Shown here: positions 25,502 through 35,955 of the stretch, piece by piece
Position numbering within the stretch: the stretch's first letter is position 1
How the letters are laid out: the number at the start of each line of letters is the position of its first letter
Source: Halorientalis regularis
GTDB taxonomy: Archaea; Halobacteriota; Halobacteria; Halobacteriales; Haloarculaceae
Length of the DNA: 64,000 nucleotides
Reading direction: 5' to 3'
NCBI RefSeq assembly: GCF_023698535.1
Contig: NZ_JALJCL010000008.1
Span: forward strand, 160,356-224,355
Notes under the pieces: generated by a model
The model's database searches: none
Told to the model about the DNA's origin: nothing
What the model saw: the letters and a program-made list of their open reading frames with translations, nothing else
Translations under genes and position numbers: made by a program

Positions 25502-27789
25502 TGGCTGGACACGACTACATCGACGCCGCGGACACCGCCCTCGAGGAGACCTACCAGGAGCCGATGAGTCTCGGCGAGTACGTCGACCTCGTGCTGGAGA
25601 AGCCCCAGCTGGCCTCCCACGCCTCGAAGTACCTGCTGTCGGCCATCGAGGCCGCCGGCACGCGGGCGGTGATCGAAGAGGGCGAGGAGAAGGAGCGTTA
25701 CCGCTTTTTCGACGACCCGCACAACGACGGCGAGCACGCCATCCTCGGGAACACGGACACGCTCAACCGGTTCGTCGACGACCTGCGCTCCATCGCGGCG
25801 TCGCGTGGCAAAGACGAGAAGATAATCTGGCTCGACGGACCGACCGCCACGGGCAAGTCAGAGCTCAAACGGTGTCTCATCAACGGGCTCCGCGAGTACT
25901 CCAAGACCGACGATGGCCGGCGCTACACCGTCGAGTGGAACGTCGCCGGAGCTGGGGGGAGCGGCTCCTCGGGTATGACCTACGGCGACCAGCCGATTAG
26001 CGACGAGGACGACTGGTACGAGAGCCCCGTCCAATCCCATCCGCTGACTGTGTTCCCCGAGGAGGTCCGGGCCGACCTGATCGCGGAGATCAACGACCGC
26101 CTCGACGACCACGTCCAGATCCGGGTCGAGGGCGACCTCGATCCGTTCTGCCGGGAGGCCTACGAGTTCCTCGAAGAGCAGTACCGCCGTCAGGAGATCG
26201 AGGACCTGTTCTCGGCGGTGACCGACCCCACACACCTCCGGATCAAGAACTTCGTCGTCGACGTGGGTCGGGGCATCGGCGTCCTCCACAGCGAGGACGA
26301 CGGGTCGCCAAAGGAACGCCTCGTGGGGTCGTGGATGGCCGGCATGCTCCGGGAACTGGACTCCCGGGGCCGGAAGAACCCGCAGGCGTTCAGCTACGAC
26401 GGCGTCCTCTCGCAGGGCAACGGCCTGCTGACCATCGTCGAGGACGCCGCCCAGCACGCCGACCTGCTCCAGAAACTCCTGAACGTCCCCGACGAGGGGA
26501 AGGTGAAGCTGGACAAGGGCATCGGGATGGACATCGACACCCAGATGATCATCATCTCGAACCCCGACCTCGAAGCCAGGCTCAACCAGCACGCCGACCG
26601 CGAGGGCCAGGACCCGCTGAAGGCGCTGAAGCGCCGCCTCGACAAACACGAGTTCACGTACCTGACGAACCTCTCGCTGGAGGCCCAGCTCCTGCGGCGA
26701 GAGTTGACCAACGAGACCGAGGTCTGGACCGCCCAGTCCTGGGACGAACTCGAGTCGTGGATTCGCGAGCCTCTGCACATCCACGTCCGGGACTCAGACG
26801 CCGAGGTCAACGAGAAGGAACTGGCCCCCCACGCCATCGAGGCCGCGGGGCTGTACGCCGTCGTCACGCGACTCGACGACGAGGACGTGCCCAACGGCCT
26901 CGACCTCGTGGACAAGGCCATGCTGTTCGACCGGGGCTACCTGCAGGAAGGCGACGAGCGCATCGAGATGGACGACTTCGAGTGGGACGACAGCGCCGAC
27001 GACGGCGAGGGCGGTATCCCCGTGACCTACACGCGGGACGTGATCGCGGACCTGCTCCACGTCGAACAGGACCGCTATCACGCGGACCTGCCCGTCGAAC
27101 ACGTCATCATGCCCCGGGACATCCTCAACGCGATGGCCGAGGGGCTGGTCGACGCGCCCGTCTTCTCGGGCAGCGAGCGCGTCGAGTTCGAGAACCAGGT
27201 GGTCGCCGTGAAGAATCACGTGTTCAGCCAGCAGGAAGACGACGTCCTCCGGGCGATCATGCATGACAAGCGGGTCGACGAGGAGACCGTCGAGGAGTAC
27301 ATCGAGCACGTCTACGCCTGGGAGGCCGACGAACAGATCGAGAACGAGCGGGGCGAACTCGAAGACCCCGACCCGCTGAAAATGAAAGTCTTCGAGATCG
27401 AGCATCTCGGGCGGTTCTCCGAGGACAACTACGACGGCGGCGAGGATCCGGACGACGCCGTCGAGGAGTTCCGGACGAACAAGATCATCACCGCCCTCAA
27501 CCGCCACGCCTGGCACAACCGCGACGAGGAGTTCCAGATCTCCGACGTGAATCCCAAGGAGATTCCCGTCATCAAGTCGGTGCTGGGCACCCACGACTGG
27601 GAGGACGTACGGCGGACCTACGAGGACTTCGACCCCCGACAGTGGGACAACCCGCCCAGCGGCACCGAGACGGCCGCCGTCAAGGAGGCCACGCTGGAGA
27701 ACATGACCGAGATGTTCGACTACACCGAGGCCTCCGCCGAGTTGACCAGCCGCCACGTCATGAGCCAGGTGAGTTATAAATGGGACTGA
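25501..27789 (+). CDS. PrkA-family AAA+ serine protein kinase, second divergent copy
   Basis: A 762-residue paralogue starting at ATG 25501, one base inside the previous stop codon. The Walker A is [16 protein letters not shown] near residue 120. It keeps the PrkA core order ([20 protein letters not shown], then [16 protein letters not shown]) but is longer and more divergent than the first copy, with an extra central region. Haloarchaea commonly carry such a pair; the two may form a hetero-oligomer. Its 3' end overlaps the yeaH-like gene by ten bases. Confidence 0.87.
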   Translation: MAGHDYIDAADTALEETYQEPMSLGEYVDLVLEKPQLASHASKYLLSAIEAAGTRAVIEEGEEKERYRFFDDPHNDGEHAILGNTDTLNRFVDDLRSIAASRGKDEKIIWLDGPTATGKSELKRCLINGLREYSKTDDGRRYTVEWNVAGAGGSGSSGMTYGDQPISDEDDWYESPVQSHPLTVFPEEVRADLIAEINDRLDDHVQIRVEGDLDPFCREAYEFLEEQYRRQEIEDLFSAVTDPTHLRIKNFVVDVGRGIGVLHSEDDGSPKERLVGSWMAGMLRELDSRGRKNPQAFSYDGVLSQGNGLLTIVEDAAQHADLLQKLLNVPDEGKVKLDKGIGMDIDTQMIIISNPDLEARLNQHADREGQDPLKALKRRLDKHEFTYLTNLSLEAQLLRRELTNETEVWTAQSWDELESWIREPLHIHVRDSDAEVNEKELAPHAIEAAGLYAVVTRLDDEDVPNGLDLVDKAMLFDRGYLQEGDERIEMDDFEWDDSADDGEGGIPVTYTRDVIADLLHVEQDRYHADLPVEHVIMPRDILNAMAEGLVDAPVFSGSERVEFENQVVAVKNHVFSQQEDDVLRAIMHDKRVDEETVEEYIEHVYAWEADEQIENERGELEDPDPLKMKVFEIEHLGRFSEDNYDGGEDPDDAVEEFRTNKIITALNRHAWHNRDEEFQISDVNPKEIPVIKSVLGTHDWEDVRRTYEDFDPRQWDNPPSGTETAAVKEATLENMTEMFDYTEASAELTSRHVMSQVSYKWD

Positions 27790-29096
27790 AAGACGACCTC
27801 GACCGGTACCGGGAAGTCGGCGAAGAGCGCCGCCAGGACCTCGCGGATTTCATCCAGTACGGCGATCTCGGGCAGAGCCGGCCCGACGAAGTGAAGATCC
27901 CCATCAAGATCGTCGACCTCCCCGAGTTCGCCTACGACCAGCGCGACATGGGCGGGGTCGGTCAGGGCGAGGACGCCGAGGAGGGGCAGCCCGTCGGCCG
28001 GCCCGAATCCCAGCCCGGCGACGGCGACGAGGACGGCGACCCCGGCGAGGAGGGCGGGGACCACGAGTACTACGAGATGGACCCCGAGGAGTTCGCCCAG
28101 GAACTCGACGAGGAACTCGGCCTGGACCTCGAACCCAAGGGCAAGCAGGTCGTCGAGGAGAAGGAGGGCGACTTCACCGACATCACGCGGACCGGCCCCT
28201 CCTCGACGCTGGATTTCGAGTCGCTGTTCAAGAAGGGACTCAGACGCAAGTTGGCGATGGACTTCGACCGGGACTACCTCCGGGAGGTCCTCAAGATCGA
28301 CGGCATGGGGCCGGCCTCCGTCTTCGAGTGGGCCCGCGGCGAGAACATTCCGGTCTCGAAGTCCTGGCTCGAAGAGGAGTACGACGACCTCACGAGCGAG
28401 GAGAAGACGACGTGGGGCTCCATGGCGGAGATGGACGACAACGTCGAACGGCAATCCACCGCCGAGCGCATCCGCCGGGAGGGCGTCGATCAGATCCCCT
28501 TCCGCCGGGAAGACGAGCGTTACCGCTACCCCGAAATAATCGAGGAGAAAGAGAAGAACGTCGTCGTCGTCAACATCCGGGACGTGTCCGGGTCGATGCG
28601 CGAAAAAAAGCGGGAACTGGTCGAGCGAACCTTCACCCCGCTGGACTGGTATCTCACGGGCAAGTACGACAACGCGGAGTTCGTCTACATCGCCCACGAC
28701 GCCGAGGCCTGGGAGGTCGACCGCGACGAGTTCTTCGGCATCCGGAGCGGTGGCGGGACCCGCATCTCGAGTGCCTACGAATTGGCTGCGAAGGTGCTCG
28801 AAGAGGAGTACCCCTGGCACGAGTGGAACCGTTACGTGTTCGCGGCCGGCGACTCCGAGAACTCCAGTAACGACACCGAAGAGCGGGTGATCCCGCTGAT
28901 GGAGGAGATCCCCGCGAACCTCCACGCCTACGTGGAGACCCAGCCCAGCGGGAACGCCATCAACGCGACCCACGCCGAGGAAGTGGAGCGCCACTTCGAG
29001 GGCAGCGACAACGTCGCCGTGGCGTACGTCTCCAGTCCGGAGGACGTGGTCGACGCCATCTACGAGATCCTGAGCACGGAGGAGGTAGAAGCATGA
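27780..29096 (+). CDS. YeaH/YhbH (DUF444) VWA-like protein
   Basis: A 438-residue protein. The N-terminal part holds an acidic low-complexity stretch rich in Gly, Asp and Glu (about 60-100). The C-terminal half is a von Willebrand A-like domain with a MIDAS motif, [20 protein letters not shown], a [13 protein letters not shown] segment and the [15 protein letters not shown] strand. DUF444 proteins act together with PrkA and SpoVR in bacteria. The gene overlaps both neighbours (ten bases upstream, four bases downstream), showing tight translational coupling. Confidence 0.9.
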   Translation: MGLKDDLDRYREVGEERRQDLADFIQYGDLGQSRPDEVKIPIKIVDLPEFAYDQRDMGGVGQGEDAEEGQPVGRPESQPGDGDEDGDPGEEGGDHEYYEMDPEEFAQELDEELGLDLEPKGKQVVEEKEGDFTDITRTGPSSTLDFESLFKKGLRRKLAMDFDRDYLREVLKIDGMGPASVFEWARGENIPVSKSWLEEEYDDLTSEEKTTWGSMAEMDDNVERQSTAERIRREGVDQIPFRREDERYRYPEIIEEKEKNVVVVNIRDVSGSMREKKRELVERTFTPLDWYLTGKYDNAEFVYIAHDAEAWEVDRDEFFGIRSGGGTRISSAYELAAKVLEEEYPWHEWNRYVFAAGDSENSSNDTEERVIPLMEEIPANLHAYVETQPSGNAINATHAEEVERHFEGSDNVAVAYVSSPEDVVDAIYEILSTEEVEA

Positions 29097-31093
29097 ATTC
29101 GGATCGCTACGAAGCCAAGCGCATCGCCGAGGACCTCGAAGAACCGGTCGACGAGGCCTCGAACCTCGCGGAGAAACTGGGGCTACAGCCCTATCCGGTC
29201 AACTACTGGATCGTCGACTACGACGAGATGAACGAGTTGATCGCCTACGGCGGGTTCCAGCAGCGCTACCCCCACTGGCGCTGGGGGATGCAGTACGACC
29301 AGCAACGGAAACAGAGCCAGTTCCTCGGCGGGAAGGCCTTCGAGATCGTCAACAACGACGACCCATCGCATGCCTTCCTGCAGGAGTCCAACTCCATGGC
29401 CGACCAGAAGGCGGTCATCACTCACGTCGAGGCCCACGCGGACTTCTTCGCCAACAACGAGTGGTTCGGGATGTTCAGCGACGACCCCGACGCCGCAGCG
29501 ATGTTGGCCCGCCACTCCGAGACGATCCAGGAGTACATGCAGGACCCGGACATCGAACGGGCCGCGGTCGAGAAGTGGATCGACCACGTCCTCTGTCTGG
29601 AGGACAACATCGACCAGCACCGCCCGTTCGCGCCGGTCGAGACCGACGCCCGCGACGAGGTACTGGACCGCGACGAGGACGTCGAGGACCTCGAAGCGAA
29701 ACTCGACGAACTCGACCTCTCGGAGGAGGTCGTCGGGCAGGTCTTCGACGAGGACTGGCTGGAGGCCCAGCGCGACGACGACGGCGAGGTCACGTTCCCG
29801 GACGAACCCGAGAAAGACGTGATCGGGTTCCTCCGCCAGCACGGGATGGCCTACGACCGCGACGCCGAGAAGGCCGTCACGATGACCGACTGGCAACGCG
29901 AGATCCTCGAAATCCTGCGCCGGGAGGCCTACTACTTCGCCCCCCAGAAGATGACGAAGGTCATGAACGAGGGGTGGGCCTCCTACTGGGAGTCGACGAT
30001 GATGTCCAAGGAGGCCTTCGCCGCCAGCGACGAGTTCGTCAAGTACGCCGACCACATGGCCCAGGTGCTTGGCTCGCCGGGGTTCAACCCGTACAAGCTC
30101 GGGCTGGAACTCTGGCAGTACGTCGAGAACACGGAGAACCGCCGTGAGATCGTCGAACGCCTCCTCCGGGTCGAGGACATCACATGGCGCAACCTCCACG
30201 ACCGCGTGGACTTCGAGCAGGTCCAGAACCTGATCGCGCCCGATCCGGAACTCACCGACGTTCCCAGCCACCTCGACGGCCTCGACTCCGATGACCCGCG
30301 GGTCGACGCCGAGGCACTCGAAGACGCCCGCGACGGCGAGTTCGACGTGGCAAAGTACCCCTGGAAGGTGCTGACCTACGAGGGGCTGGCCGAACGCCAC
30401 TACTCGCTGGTCGAACCCCAGAACCGCGGGTTCGTCTCCCGTGTCGGCCAGGAGGAACTCGAACGCGTCTCGCGGTACATGTTCGACGACGCCCGCTACG
30501 AGAACGTCGCCGAGGCCCTCGAGGACATCGACTACACCCGCGGCTGGGACCGGATGCGGGAGATCCGGGAGAGTCACAACGACGTGACCTTCCTGGACGA
30601 GTTCCTCACCCAGGAGTTCGTCGACGAGAACGACTACTTCACCTACGAGTACACCCAGTCCACCGGCGACTACCGGGTCACCTCGACGGACTACGAGGAC
30701 GTGAAAAAGAAGCTCATGTTGCGGTTCACCAACTTCGGGAAGCCGACCATCGTCGTCGAGGACGGCAACTACAACAACCGCAACGAGTTGCTCCTCAGCC
30801 ACAAGTACAACGGCGTCATGCTCGACCTCGGGCAGGCCGAGGACACCCTCGAACGGGTGTTCGAGCTGTGGGGTCGGCCGGTGAACCTGAAGACCATCGT
30901 CAAAGAGCTCGACGAACACGACATCGAGGTCGCCAAGCGCCGGGACCGCGAACCCGAACCCGACGAACAGGGCAAACTCATCCGGTACGACGGCGAGGAG
31001 ATCACGACCCGCGACCTGGACTGGGACGAGGTCGAACACCTCGCCGCGACCGACGTGGACTACGACACCAAACCCGACGAGTGGCTGGCGTGA
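29093..31093 (+). CDS. SpoVR-family protein
   Basis: A 666-residue protein, longer than bacterial SpoVR (about 510) owing to an acidic insert around 180-260. The conserved core is easy to see: [20 protein letters not shown], the FPHWRWGM-type [26 protein letters not shown], and the C-terminal [19 protein letters not shown]. SpoVR proteins work with PrkA and YeaH/YhbH in stress or sporulation in bacteria. A Shine-Dalgarno-like GGAGGTAG lies nine bases before the ATG within the end of the previous gene. Confidence 0.93.
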   Translation: MNSDRYEAKRIAEDLEEPVDEASNLAEKLGLQPYPVNYWIVDYDEMNELIAYGGFQQRYPHWRWGMQYDQQRKQSQFLGGKAFEIVNNDDPSHAFLQESNSMADQKAVITHVEAHADFFANNEWFGMFSDDPDAAAMLARHSETIQEYMQDPDIERAAVEKWIDHVLCLEDNIDQHRPFAPVETDARDEVLDRDEDVEDLEAKLDELDLSEEVVGQVFDEDWLEAQRDDDGEVTFPDEPEKDVIGFLRQHGMAYDRDAEKAVTMTDWQREILEILRREAYYFAPQKMTKVMNEGWASYWESTMMSKEAFAASDEFVKYADHMAQVLGSPGFNPYKLGLELWQYVENTENRREIVERLLRVEDITWRNLHDRVDFEQVQNLIAPDPELTDVPSHLDGLDSDDPRVDAEALEDARDGEFDVAKYPWKVLTYEGLAERHYSLVEPQNRGFVSRVGQEELERVSRYMFDDARYENVAEALEDIDYTRGWDRMREIRESHNDVTFLDEFLTQEFVDENDYFTYEYTQSTGDYRVTSTDYEDVKKKLMLRFTNFGKPTIVVEDGNYNNRNELLLSHKYNGVMLDLGQAEDTLERVFELWGRPVNLKTIVKELDEHDIEVAKRRDREPEPDEQGKLIRYDGEEITTRDLDWDEVEHLAATDVDYDTKPDEWLA

Positions 31094-31226
31094 GCGGTCC
31101 GACAGTCCGCTCGGCGAGTCGGTCGCGGCGAGTTCGGGCGTTCTCGGAAATCGAAGCCCGAACCGATGCCCGTTATCACCAGTTATCAGATGTGTAATCC
31201 CGGAGGGAACGGCCGTGGGTTCCCCC

Positions 31227-31236
31227 ATATTAATCT
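31227..31236 (+). promoter_or_regulatory. TATA box and leader with Shine-Dalgarno site
   Basis: CATATTAATC is the best TATA-like box in the 277-base gap after spoVR and would give a transcript starting near 31255. About 110 bases of leader follow, ending in GGGAGGTGATCG immediately before the ATG at 31371. That is a strong Shine-Dalgarno site (31357-31366), which is unusual because most haloarchaeal messages in this window look leaderless. Confidence 0.45.
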
Positions 31237-31370
31237 GCCCCTCGTGTAGCGTAATGAGTTGTTAGGAGCCATTAACAGCGAAGAGAACGGTTTTCGAATC
31301 GAGAATGCTATCGGCTAGAGACGGGTCAGACCGCGTCCCGAGCGACGCGGACGGAGCCGGGAGGTGATCG

Positions 31371-31907
31371 ATGGGAGCACAGACGAAAGGACAGGCCGAC
31401 CTCGACGCGGGCGAGATTCACGACATCCTCCGGAACGACCGGCGGCGGCTGGCGATCAAGTGTCTCCGCGAGCAGGATGGGGCACTGAGCGTCCGCGACC
31501 TCTCGGAGGAAGTCGCGACTCGTGAGACCGGTGAATCCCCCGCACCGCGGGACAAACGCCGGAGCGTCTACGTCTCGCTCCACCAGACCCATCTCCCCAA
31601 ACTCGACGACCTCGGGATCGTCAACTACGACACCGACTCGAAGGAGGTGCGCCTGCGTGACCGGGCGGCCGAAATCACGACGTACATGGAAGTGGTCCCG
31701 CGCTACGGGATCACCTGGGCGGAGTACTACCTCGTCCTCGGCATCCTCGGGTTCGGGACCGTCCTCGCCGCGAGCATCGGCACGCCGTTACTGGGTGCCA
31801 TCGGAACACCTGCGGTCGCGGCCGCTTACCTCCTGATTCTGACCGGCTCGGCCGCGTTCCACGTTCGCTCACAGGACCGCGGCCTCTTCGAAGGGCTCCG
31901 CGCCTGA
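31371..31907 (+). CDS. DUF7344-like winged-helix membrane protein
   Basis: A 178-residue protein. Residues 15-105 form a winged helix of the haloarchaeal DUF7344 type: DIHDILRNDRRRLAIKCL-like start, LSVRDLSEEVATRETGE, RRSVYVSLHQTHLPKLDDLG, and the IVNYDTDSKEVRL wing. The C-terminal part has two membrane helices (YYLVLGILGFGTVLAASIG and PAVAAAYLLILTGSAAF). It is probably a membrane-tethered transcription factor; its targets are unknown. Confidence 0.75.
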   Translation: MGAQTKGQADLDAGEIHDILRNDRRRLAIKCLREQDGALSVRDLSEEVATRETGESPAPRDKRRSVYVSLHQTHLPKLDDLGIVNYDTDSKEVRLRDRAAEITTYMEVVPRYGITWAEYYLVLGILGFGTVLAASIGTPLLGAIGTPAVAAAYLLILTGSAAFHVRSQDRGLFEGLRA

Positions 31908-31945
31908 CACGAGGTTTCAAGCGACCGTCGCTCGTCCGTCCCCGC

Positions 31946-32353
31946 ATGGGCACCCACGCGACGTTCGAGGTCTCGACCGACGAACGAGTGACGACCGTGG
32001 ACATCACCGACCGAGTGACGAGTAGGCTCCCGGCCGACGCCAGCGGAACCTGTACCGTCTTCGTCAAACACACGACGGCCGGGATCAGCGTCAACGAGGC
32101 CGAACCGCGCCTGCTGGGTGACATCGAGACCGTACTCGCCGAGATAGTCCCCGAGACGGGCTGGGACCACGATCAGTTAGACGGCAACGCCGACGCCCAC
32201 CTGCGGTCGATGTTGCTGGGCCGGGACGTGACGGTGCCAGTGGTCGACGGCGAACCCGACCTCGGTACCTGGCAGTCGGTCCTCCTGATCGAGTGCGACG
32301 GGCCCCGGACCAGAACCGTGACAGTTGCGTGTGAGTCAGCAACCCACCGCTGA
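31946..32353 (+). CDS. YjbQ/UPF0047 family protein with an altered C-terminus
   Basis: A 135-residue YjbQ-type protein. The signature residues are present: CTVFVKHTTAGISVNEAEPR near the N-terminus and the histidine-containing LDGNADAHLRSMLLGRDVTV later, then GTWQSVLLIECDGPRTRTVT. Some members have secondary thiamine-phosphate synthase activity. The last residues (CESATHR) and the stop codon come from the palindrome of an IS605/PATE-like element that begins around 32330; an ordinary member would end in a few different residues, so the tail has been replaced. Confidence 0.82.
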   Translation: MGTHATFEVSTDERVTTVDITDRVTSRLPADASGTCTVFVKHTTAGISVNEAEPRLLGDIETVLAEIVPETGWDHDQLDGNADAHLRSMLLGRDVTVPVVDGEPDLGTWQSVLLIECDGPRTRTVTVACESATHR

Positions 32354-32580
32354 AGCGGTGGGCTTGTCGGTGGACTCCCGAGTTTCGCGCTCCCGGATCG
32401 AAAGTCCCACGCCCCTCGCTTTCTGACGAGGGGCTTTCTCAGGCGACCTCTAGACCGGGAGTCGGAGGGACCCGTTCAGCATCCCCGACTTCGGGGCAGG
32501 CTGACAGACTGCCCGTCTCACTGACCACTTCTGGGTCCGTGAGACGTGCATAAGTATACAAACTAAAGTCAACTAAAGCT
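32330..32580. mobile_element. IS200/IS605-type end or PATE-like palindromic element
   Basis: The 365-base gap after yjbQ holds no gene but a chain of palindromes: CCCACCGCTG with its complement (32343-32362), CCCCTCG ... CGAGGGG (32412-32433), and CCCCGACTTCGGGG (32482-32495), followed by an AT-rich GCATAAGTATACAAAC stretch near 32549. The first palindrome matches the kind of sequence seen at ends of haloarchaeal IS605-type elements and their non-coding derivatives, called PATEs in Haloquadratum. No TnpA or TnpB frame is present, so this is a non-autonomous copy or a solo end. Confidence 0.55.
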
Positions 32581-32718
32581 TACGCGCTGCTTCCGCTGTG
32601 ATAGATCGGCGGCGGGCGGCGGCAGGAATCGCGTCCCGCGATGGAGGTGTGTGCCGAAACACATAATGTGCCGTGTACGAAAGGGACGATGACATTCGTT
32701 CGCTAACGAGACTCTCAC

Positions 32719-33372
32719 ATGAGGTATTTCGACTTCACAATTTCGCCGGAAGACGGGGCAATCCATCCCGCAGACAAGCTGATCGCCGATCAGCAGGACG
32801 TGACGCGGGACGCGCTGATGCACATCAACTCGCTGGGGGACGGGACGGGCGTGCTCCTCTACCGGATCTACGGTGATCCCGAGTCACTGACAGCGGTCAT
32901 CGACGAGTCGAACCAGGTCCTCGCCTGGGACGTACTGGACGTGCAGGACGACGTGTTCCACCTCTACCTCCACGTCCCGCCCGGCCAGCCCGCGGGTGGA
33001 CTGATGGCACTCGCACAGAAGTACGCGCTCATCATCGACACACCCCTGAAGTACACCGACCAGGGTGGCCTCCGGACCACCATCGTCGGCACCCACGAGA
33101 TGCTCCGGAAGGCCCTGGAGGAGACCCCCGACGGCGTCCGCTTCGCCGTCGAACAGGCCGGCCAGTACTCCCCCGACCGGGAAGACATCCTCTCGATTCT
33201 GACCGAACGCCAGCACGAAGTGTTCGAGACGGCCATCTCTGAAGGGTACTACGAGATTCCGCGGGAAGCGACCCACGAGGACATCGCCAACGCACTGGGT
33301 TGTGCGCCCTCGACCGTCGACGAACACCTCAGAAAAGCCGAATCGCGCGTACTGTCCGCGTTGATGGGGTAA
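32719..33372 (+). CDS. HTH_10 (bacterio-opsin activator type) transcriptional regulator
   Basis: A 217-residue protein. The N-terminal about 150 residues are a sensor domain without an obvious cofactor motif (LYRIYGDPESLTAVIDE and VFHLYLHVPPGQPAGGLM). The C-terminal 55 residues are the HTH_10 domain: LTERQHEVFETAISEGYYEI, then REATHEDIANALGCAPSTVD and EHLRKAESRVLSAL. Such proteins regulate metabolic genes in haloarchaea. It faces the convergent acyl-CoA ligase gene. Confidence 0.85.
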   Translation: MRYFDFTISPEDGAIHPADKLIADQQDVTRDALMHINSLGDGTGVLLYRIYGDPESLTAVIDESNQVLAWDVLDVQDDVFHLYLHVPPGQPAGGLMALAQKYALIIDTPLKYTDQGGLRTTIVGTHEMLRKALEETPDGVRFAVEQAGQYSPDREDILSILTERQHEVFETAISEGYYEIPREATHEDIANALGCAPSTVDEHLRKAESRVLSALMG

Positions 33373-33457
33373 GAGCGGGAGCGACGGTGCGAACCTCGTC
33401 TCGACTCCCGGCCATCACCGCTCGGCCGTCCGGGGACACTCCCTGTGGTCGTGTCCT

Positions 33458-35440
33458 CTAGTCGTCCGCCGTCGCCGGCTCGCCTTCGTAGACCTTCGTG
33501 ACCTTGTCCTGGAACTCGGATTTGATGTTGCGGCGCTTCTTTTTCAGCGAGGGGGTGAGCATGTCGTTTTCGGGGGTCCACTCGATGTGGGCCAGCTCGA
33601 ACTGTTTGATGGTCTCGTGTTTCTCGAGGTTCCGGTTGACGAGCTGGACGTCCTCGTTGACCCACTCCTTGACCCGCTCGTCCTCGCAGATTTCCTCTTT
33701 GGAGTTGGGCAGGTCGATGTTGCGGTTCGACGCCCACCGCCTGATGGCGTCGAAGTTCGGGACGATCAGGGCGGAGACGAACTTCTCGTCGTCGCCCATG
33801 ATCATGATCTGTTCGACCCGCGAGGAGGTCGAGAACTCGTCTTCGATGGGTTCGGGTGCGACGTTTTTCCCCGTGTCCAGCACGATCAGGTTCTTTAGCC
33901 GGTCGTGGTAGACGAGGTAGTCGTGTTCGATGCGTTCGACGATGTCGCCGGTCTTGAACCAGCCGTCGGTCGTGAACGCCTCCTCGGTTTTCTCGGGCAT
34001 CTCCCAGTAGCCCTCCGTAACGTTGGGTCCTTTGATCAGCAGTTCACCCACCTCTCCCGCGACGTCCTCGAACTGATCGTCGGCGACCTTTGACTCGTCG
34101 ATCTTGATATCGACGTCGGGCAGGGGTGGGCCGAGGGTTCCGGTTTCGAGGATTTCCGGCGGGTTCGTCGAGACGACCGGGGCGGCCTCGGTCAGGCCGT
34201 ACCCCTCGAAGATGGGGATACCCATCCCTTTGAACAGATCCGCGAGGTCTTTGCTCAGACTTCCCCCACCGCTGACGAAGAAGTCGACGTTGCCGCCGAG
34301 TTCCTCTTTGACCTGCTTGAACACGAGTTGGTTGGCGACGGAGCGTTTGATCTTCAGTCCGAGTCCGGGGTTTTCCGCCCGGCCGTACGTCCGTGCGACC
34401 TCGACGGCCCACTCGAAGATTCGCTCTTTCGTGTCGGACCCGCTGGCCTGCTCGCGCATCTCGTCGAAGATGCGCTCGTACACACGAGGGACGCTCGACC
34501 CGCCACGCGGCTTGATTTTTTGGATGTCCTCGCTGACGGTGTCGGTGCTCTCGGCGTAGCCGACCGTCACGCCGGACGCGAACATCAGGAAGTGCCCGGT
34601 CGTGCGCTCGAAGACGTGCGCCAGCGGGAGGAAGGAGATGGTCCGACGGCCGGGATCCAGTGACGGCACGTCGTCGTCCTTGTCGGGTCTGGGGCCGACC
34701 CGCTTGCGGACCTGGTTGACGTTCGACCGGAAGTTGTGGTGGGTCAACTTCACGCCCTTTGGTTTGCCCGTCGTCCCGGAGGTGTAGATCAGACTCGCCA
34801 GGTCGTGCATGTCCTGTTCCTCGATCCACGACCAGTACTCGTCCTCGTCGAACCGCTCCTCGCCGAGTTCGTATACCTCAGAGAGCGTGTGGATCTGATC
34901 GACGTCGTCGTACTTCTCCAGTTCGTCGATGACGACCACGAACTCCAGGCTGAGTTCGTCCTGTACCTTGATGATACGGTCGAGCAGATACTCGTTCTCC
35001 ACGACGACACCGGTCGCACCGGGGTCGTTGAGGAGATACTTGATCTGCTTCGGCGAGGACTCGGTGTACACGGTAGTAACCGTCCCACCTGAAGCCAGCA
35101 GTCCGAAGTCCGAGAGCGCCCACTCCATCCGAGGGTTGGACATGATCCCGACACGGTCGTCGTTCTCGACGCCGAGTTCGCGAAAGCCCGCCGCCAGTCG
35201 TCTGACGAGGGTTCGCATCTCGTCGTACTCGAGCGACGTGTATTCGCCCGGCTCGGGTTCGTCGATGATCTCCGGAGTGAGTGTCCGCTCGTAGATCCCG
35301 CCCTTGTACATCTGGGCGTCGATGTCGCCGTACCGCTCCGCCGCGTCCTCGAACATCTCGGGGAGCGTGTTCTCCTCGATCACCTCGTCGGTGTACTCGC
35401 GCTCGTTCTCTCGGATCGTTTCGATGTCAGGTGGGGCCAT
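33458..35440 (-). CDS. long-chain acyl-CoA synthetase (AMP-forming)
   Basis: A 660-residue adenylate-forming ligase. Motifs are the P-loop LIYTSGTTGKPKGVKLTHHN (near residue 235), FLPLAHVFERTTGHFLMF, the adenine-binding IFEGYGLTEAAPVVSTNP, the hinge and ribose motif GWFKTGDIVERIEHDYLVYH, and the catalytic Lys of the C-terminal domain in TPSLKKKRRNIKSEF. Length and the long-chain linker fit the FAA1/FadD-type group. It should activate fatty acids for the beta-oxidation genes encoded at 36.8-42.7 kb. A TATTTAAC box read on the minus strand near 35465 fits a leaderless message. Confidence 0.9.
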   Translation of the reverse strand: MAPPDIETIRENEREYTDEVIEENTLPEMFEDAAERYGDIDAQMYKGGIYERTLTPEIIDEPEPGEYTSLEYDEMRTLVRRLAAGFRELGVENDDRVGIMSNPRMEWALSDFGLLASGGTVTTVYTESSPKQIKYLLNDPGATGVVVENEYLLDRIIKVQDELSLEFVVVIDELEKYDDVDQIHTLSEVYELGEERFDEDEYWSWIEEQDMHDLASLIYTSGTTGKPKGVKLTHHNFRSNVNQVRKRVGPRPDKDDDVPSLDPGRRTISFLPLAHVFERTTGHFLMFASGVTVGYAESTDTVSEDIQKIKPRGGSSVPRVYERIFDEMREQASGSDTKERIFEWAVEVARTYGRAENPGLGLKIKRSVANQLVFKQVKEELGGNVDFFVSGGGSLSKDLADLFKGMGIPIFEGYGLTEAAPVVSTNPPEILETGTLGPPLPDVDIKIDESKVADDQFEDVAGEVGELLIKGPNVTEGYWEMPEKTEEAFTTDGWFKTGDIVERIEHDYLVYHDRLKNLIVLDTGKNVAPEPIEDEFSTSSRVEQIMIMGDDEKFVSALIVPNFDAIRRWASNRNIDLPNSKEEICEDERVKEWVNEDVQLVNRNLEKHETIKQFELAHIEWTPENDMLTPSLKKKRRNIKSEFQDKVTKVYEGEPATADD

Positions 35441-35672
35441 GCATTGTGATATCGCGTCAGTCGTTAAATATGCCCGGGTCGTTCATGATAGATGAAACGG
35501 GCGTGGCCGTGTGCGCGGCTCTCCGGTCCGAATCCGGCTGCACCGACACCGCCCTGACCCGGTGAAATAAAGGGTACCTGACACGGGAGACAAGAGGGCC
35601 GAGCCGGTCGTCAGCACGACAGGACACCGGCGACGCGACTGCTACGGCTTTCCGGATCGGTCACCCCGAAAA
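35441..35672. other. intergenic segment between the acyl-CoA ligase and the tRNA-Glu trailer
   Basis: No gene or clear repeat is visible in these 232 bases. The left end holds the ligase promoter (GTTAAATATG near 35463). The remainder has mixed composition and no open frame with haloarchaeal codon use. Confidence 0.4.
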
Positions 35673-35783
35673 TGCACCGTCGGGGATTTGAACCCGATGG
35701 CGAACACTCGCTGACGCTCGTGTTCGCGTGGTTCAAACCACCGTGAGTCCATTCGCCGCTCGCGAGTTTGCGAGCGGCAGGAA
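35673..35783 (-). repeat. tRNA-Glu trailer: duplicated tRNA 3' end plus hairpins
   Basis: The plus strand at 35673-35695 copies the tRNA-Glu 3' end (22 of 23 bases identical to 35784-35806). Between the copy and the tRNA are three hairpins: GCGAACAC (35700-35707 with 35720-35727), GTGGTT/AACCAC (35728-35741), and GCCGCTCGC (35755-35763) with a six-base loop and arm 35770-35778. On the minus strand this region directly follows the tRNA. The layout parallels the trailer of tRNA-Leu. Confidence 0.75.
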
Positions 35784-35894
<111 letters not shown>

Positions 35895-35955
35895 GTGCAA
35901 CTCAACGTCAAAGCCGTCCAGTAATAAACCCTGCTTTTCGGACCCGGGATGGGTG

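Noticed and set aside
29183..31228. A 681-codon minus-strand frame opposite spoVR.
   Set aside because: Antisense shadow; the plus strand has conserved SpoVR motifs throughout and overlaps correctly with its operon neighbours.
35673..35741. A second tRNA gene beside tRNA-Glu.
   Set aside because: Only the 3' acceptor strand and a distorted T-arm are present; the anticodon and D arms are missing.
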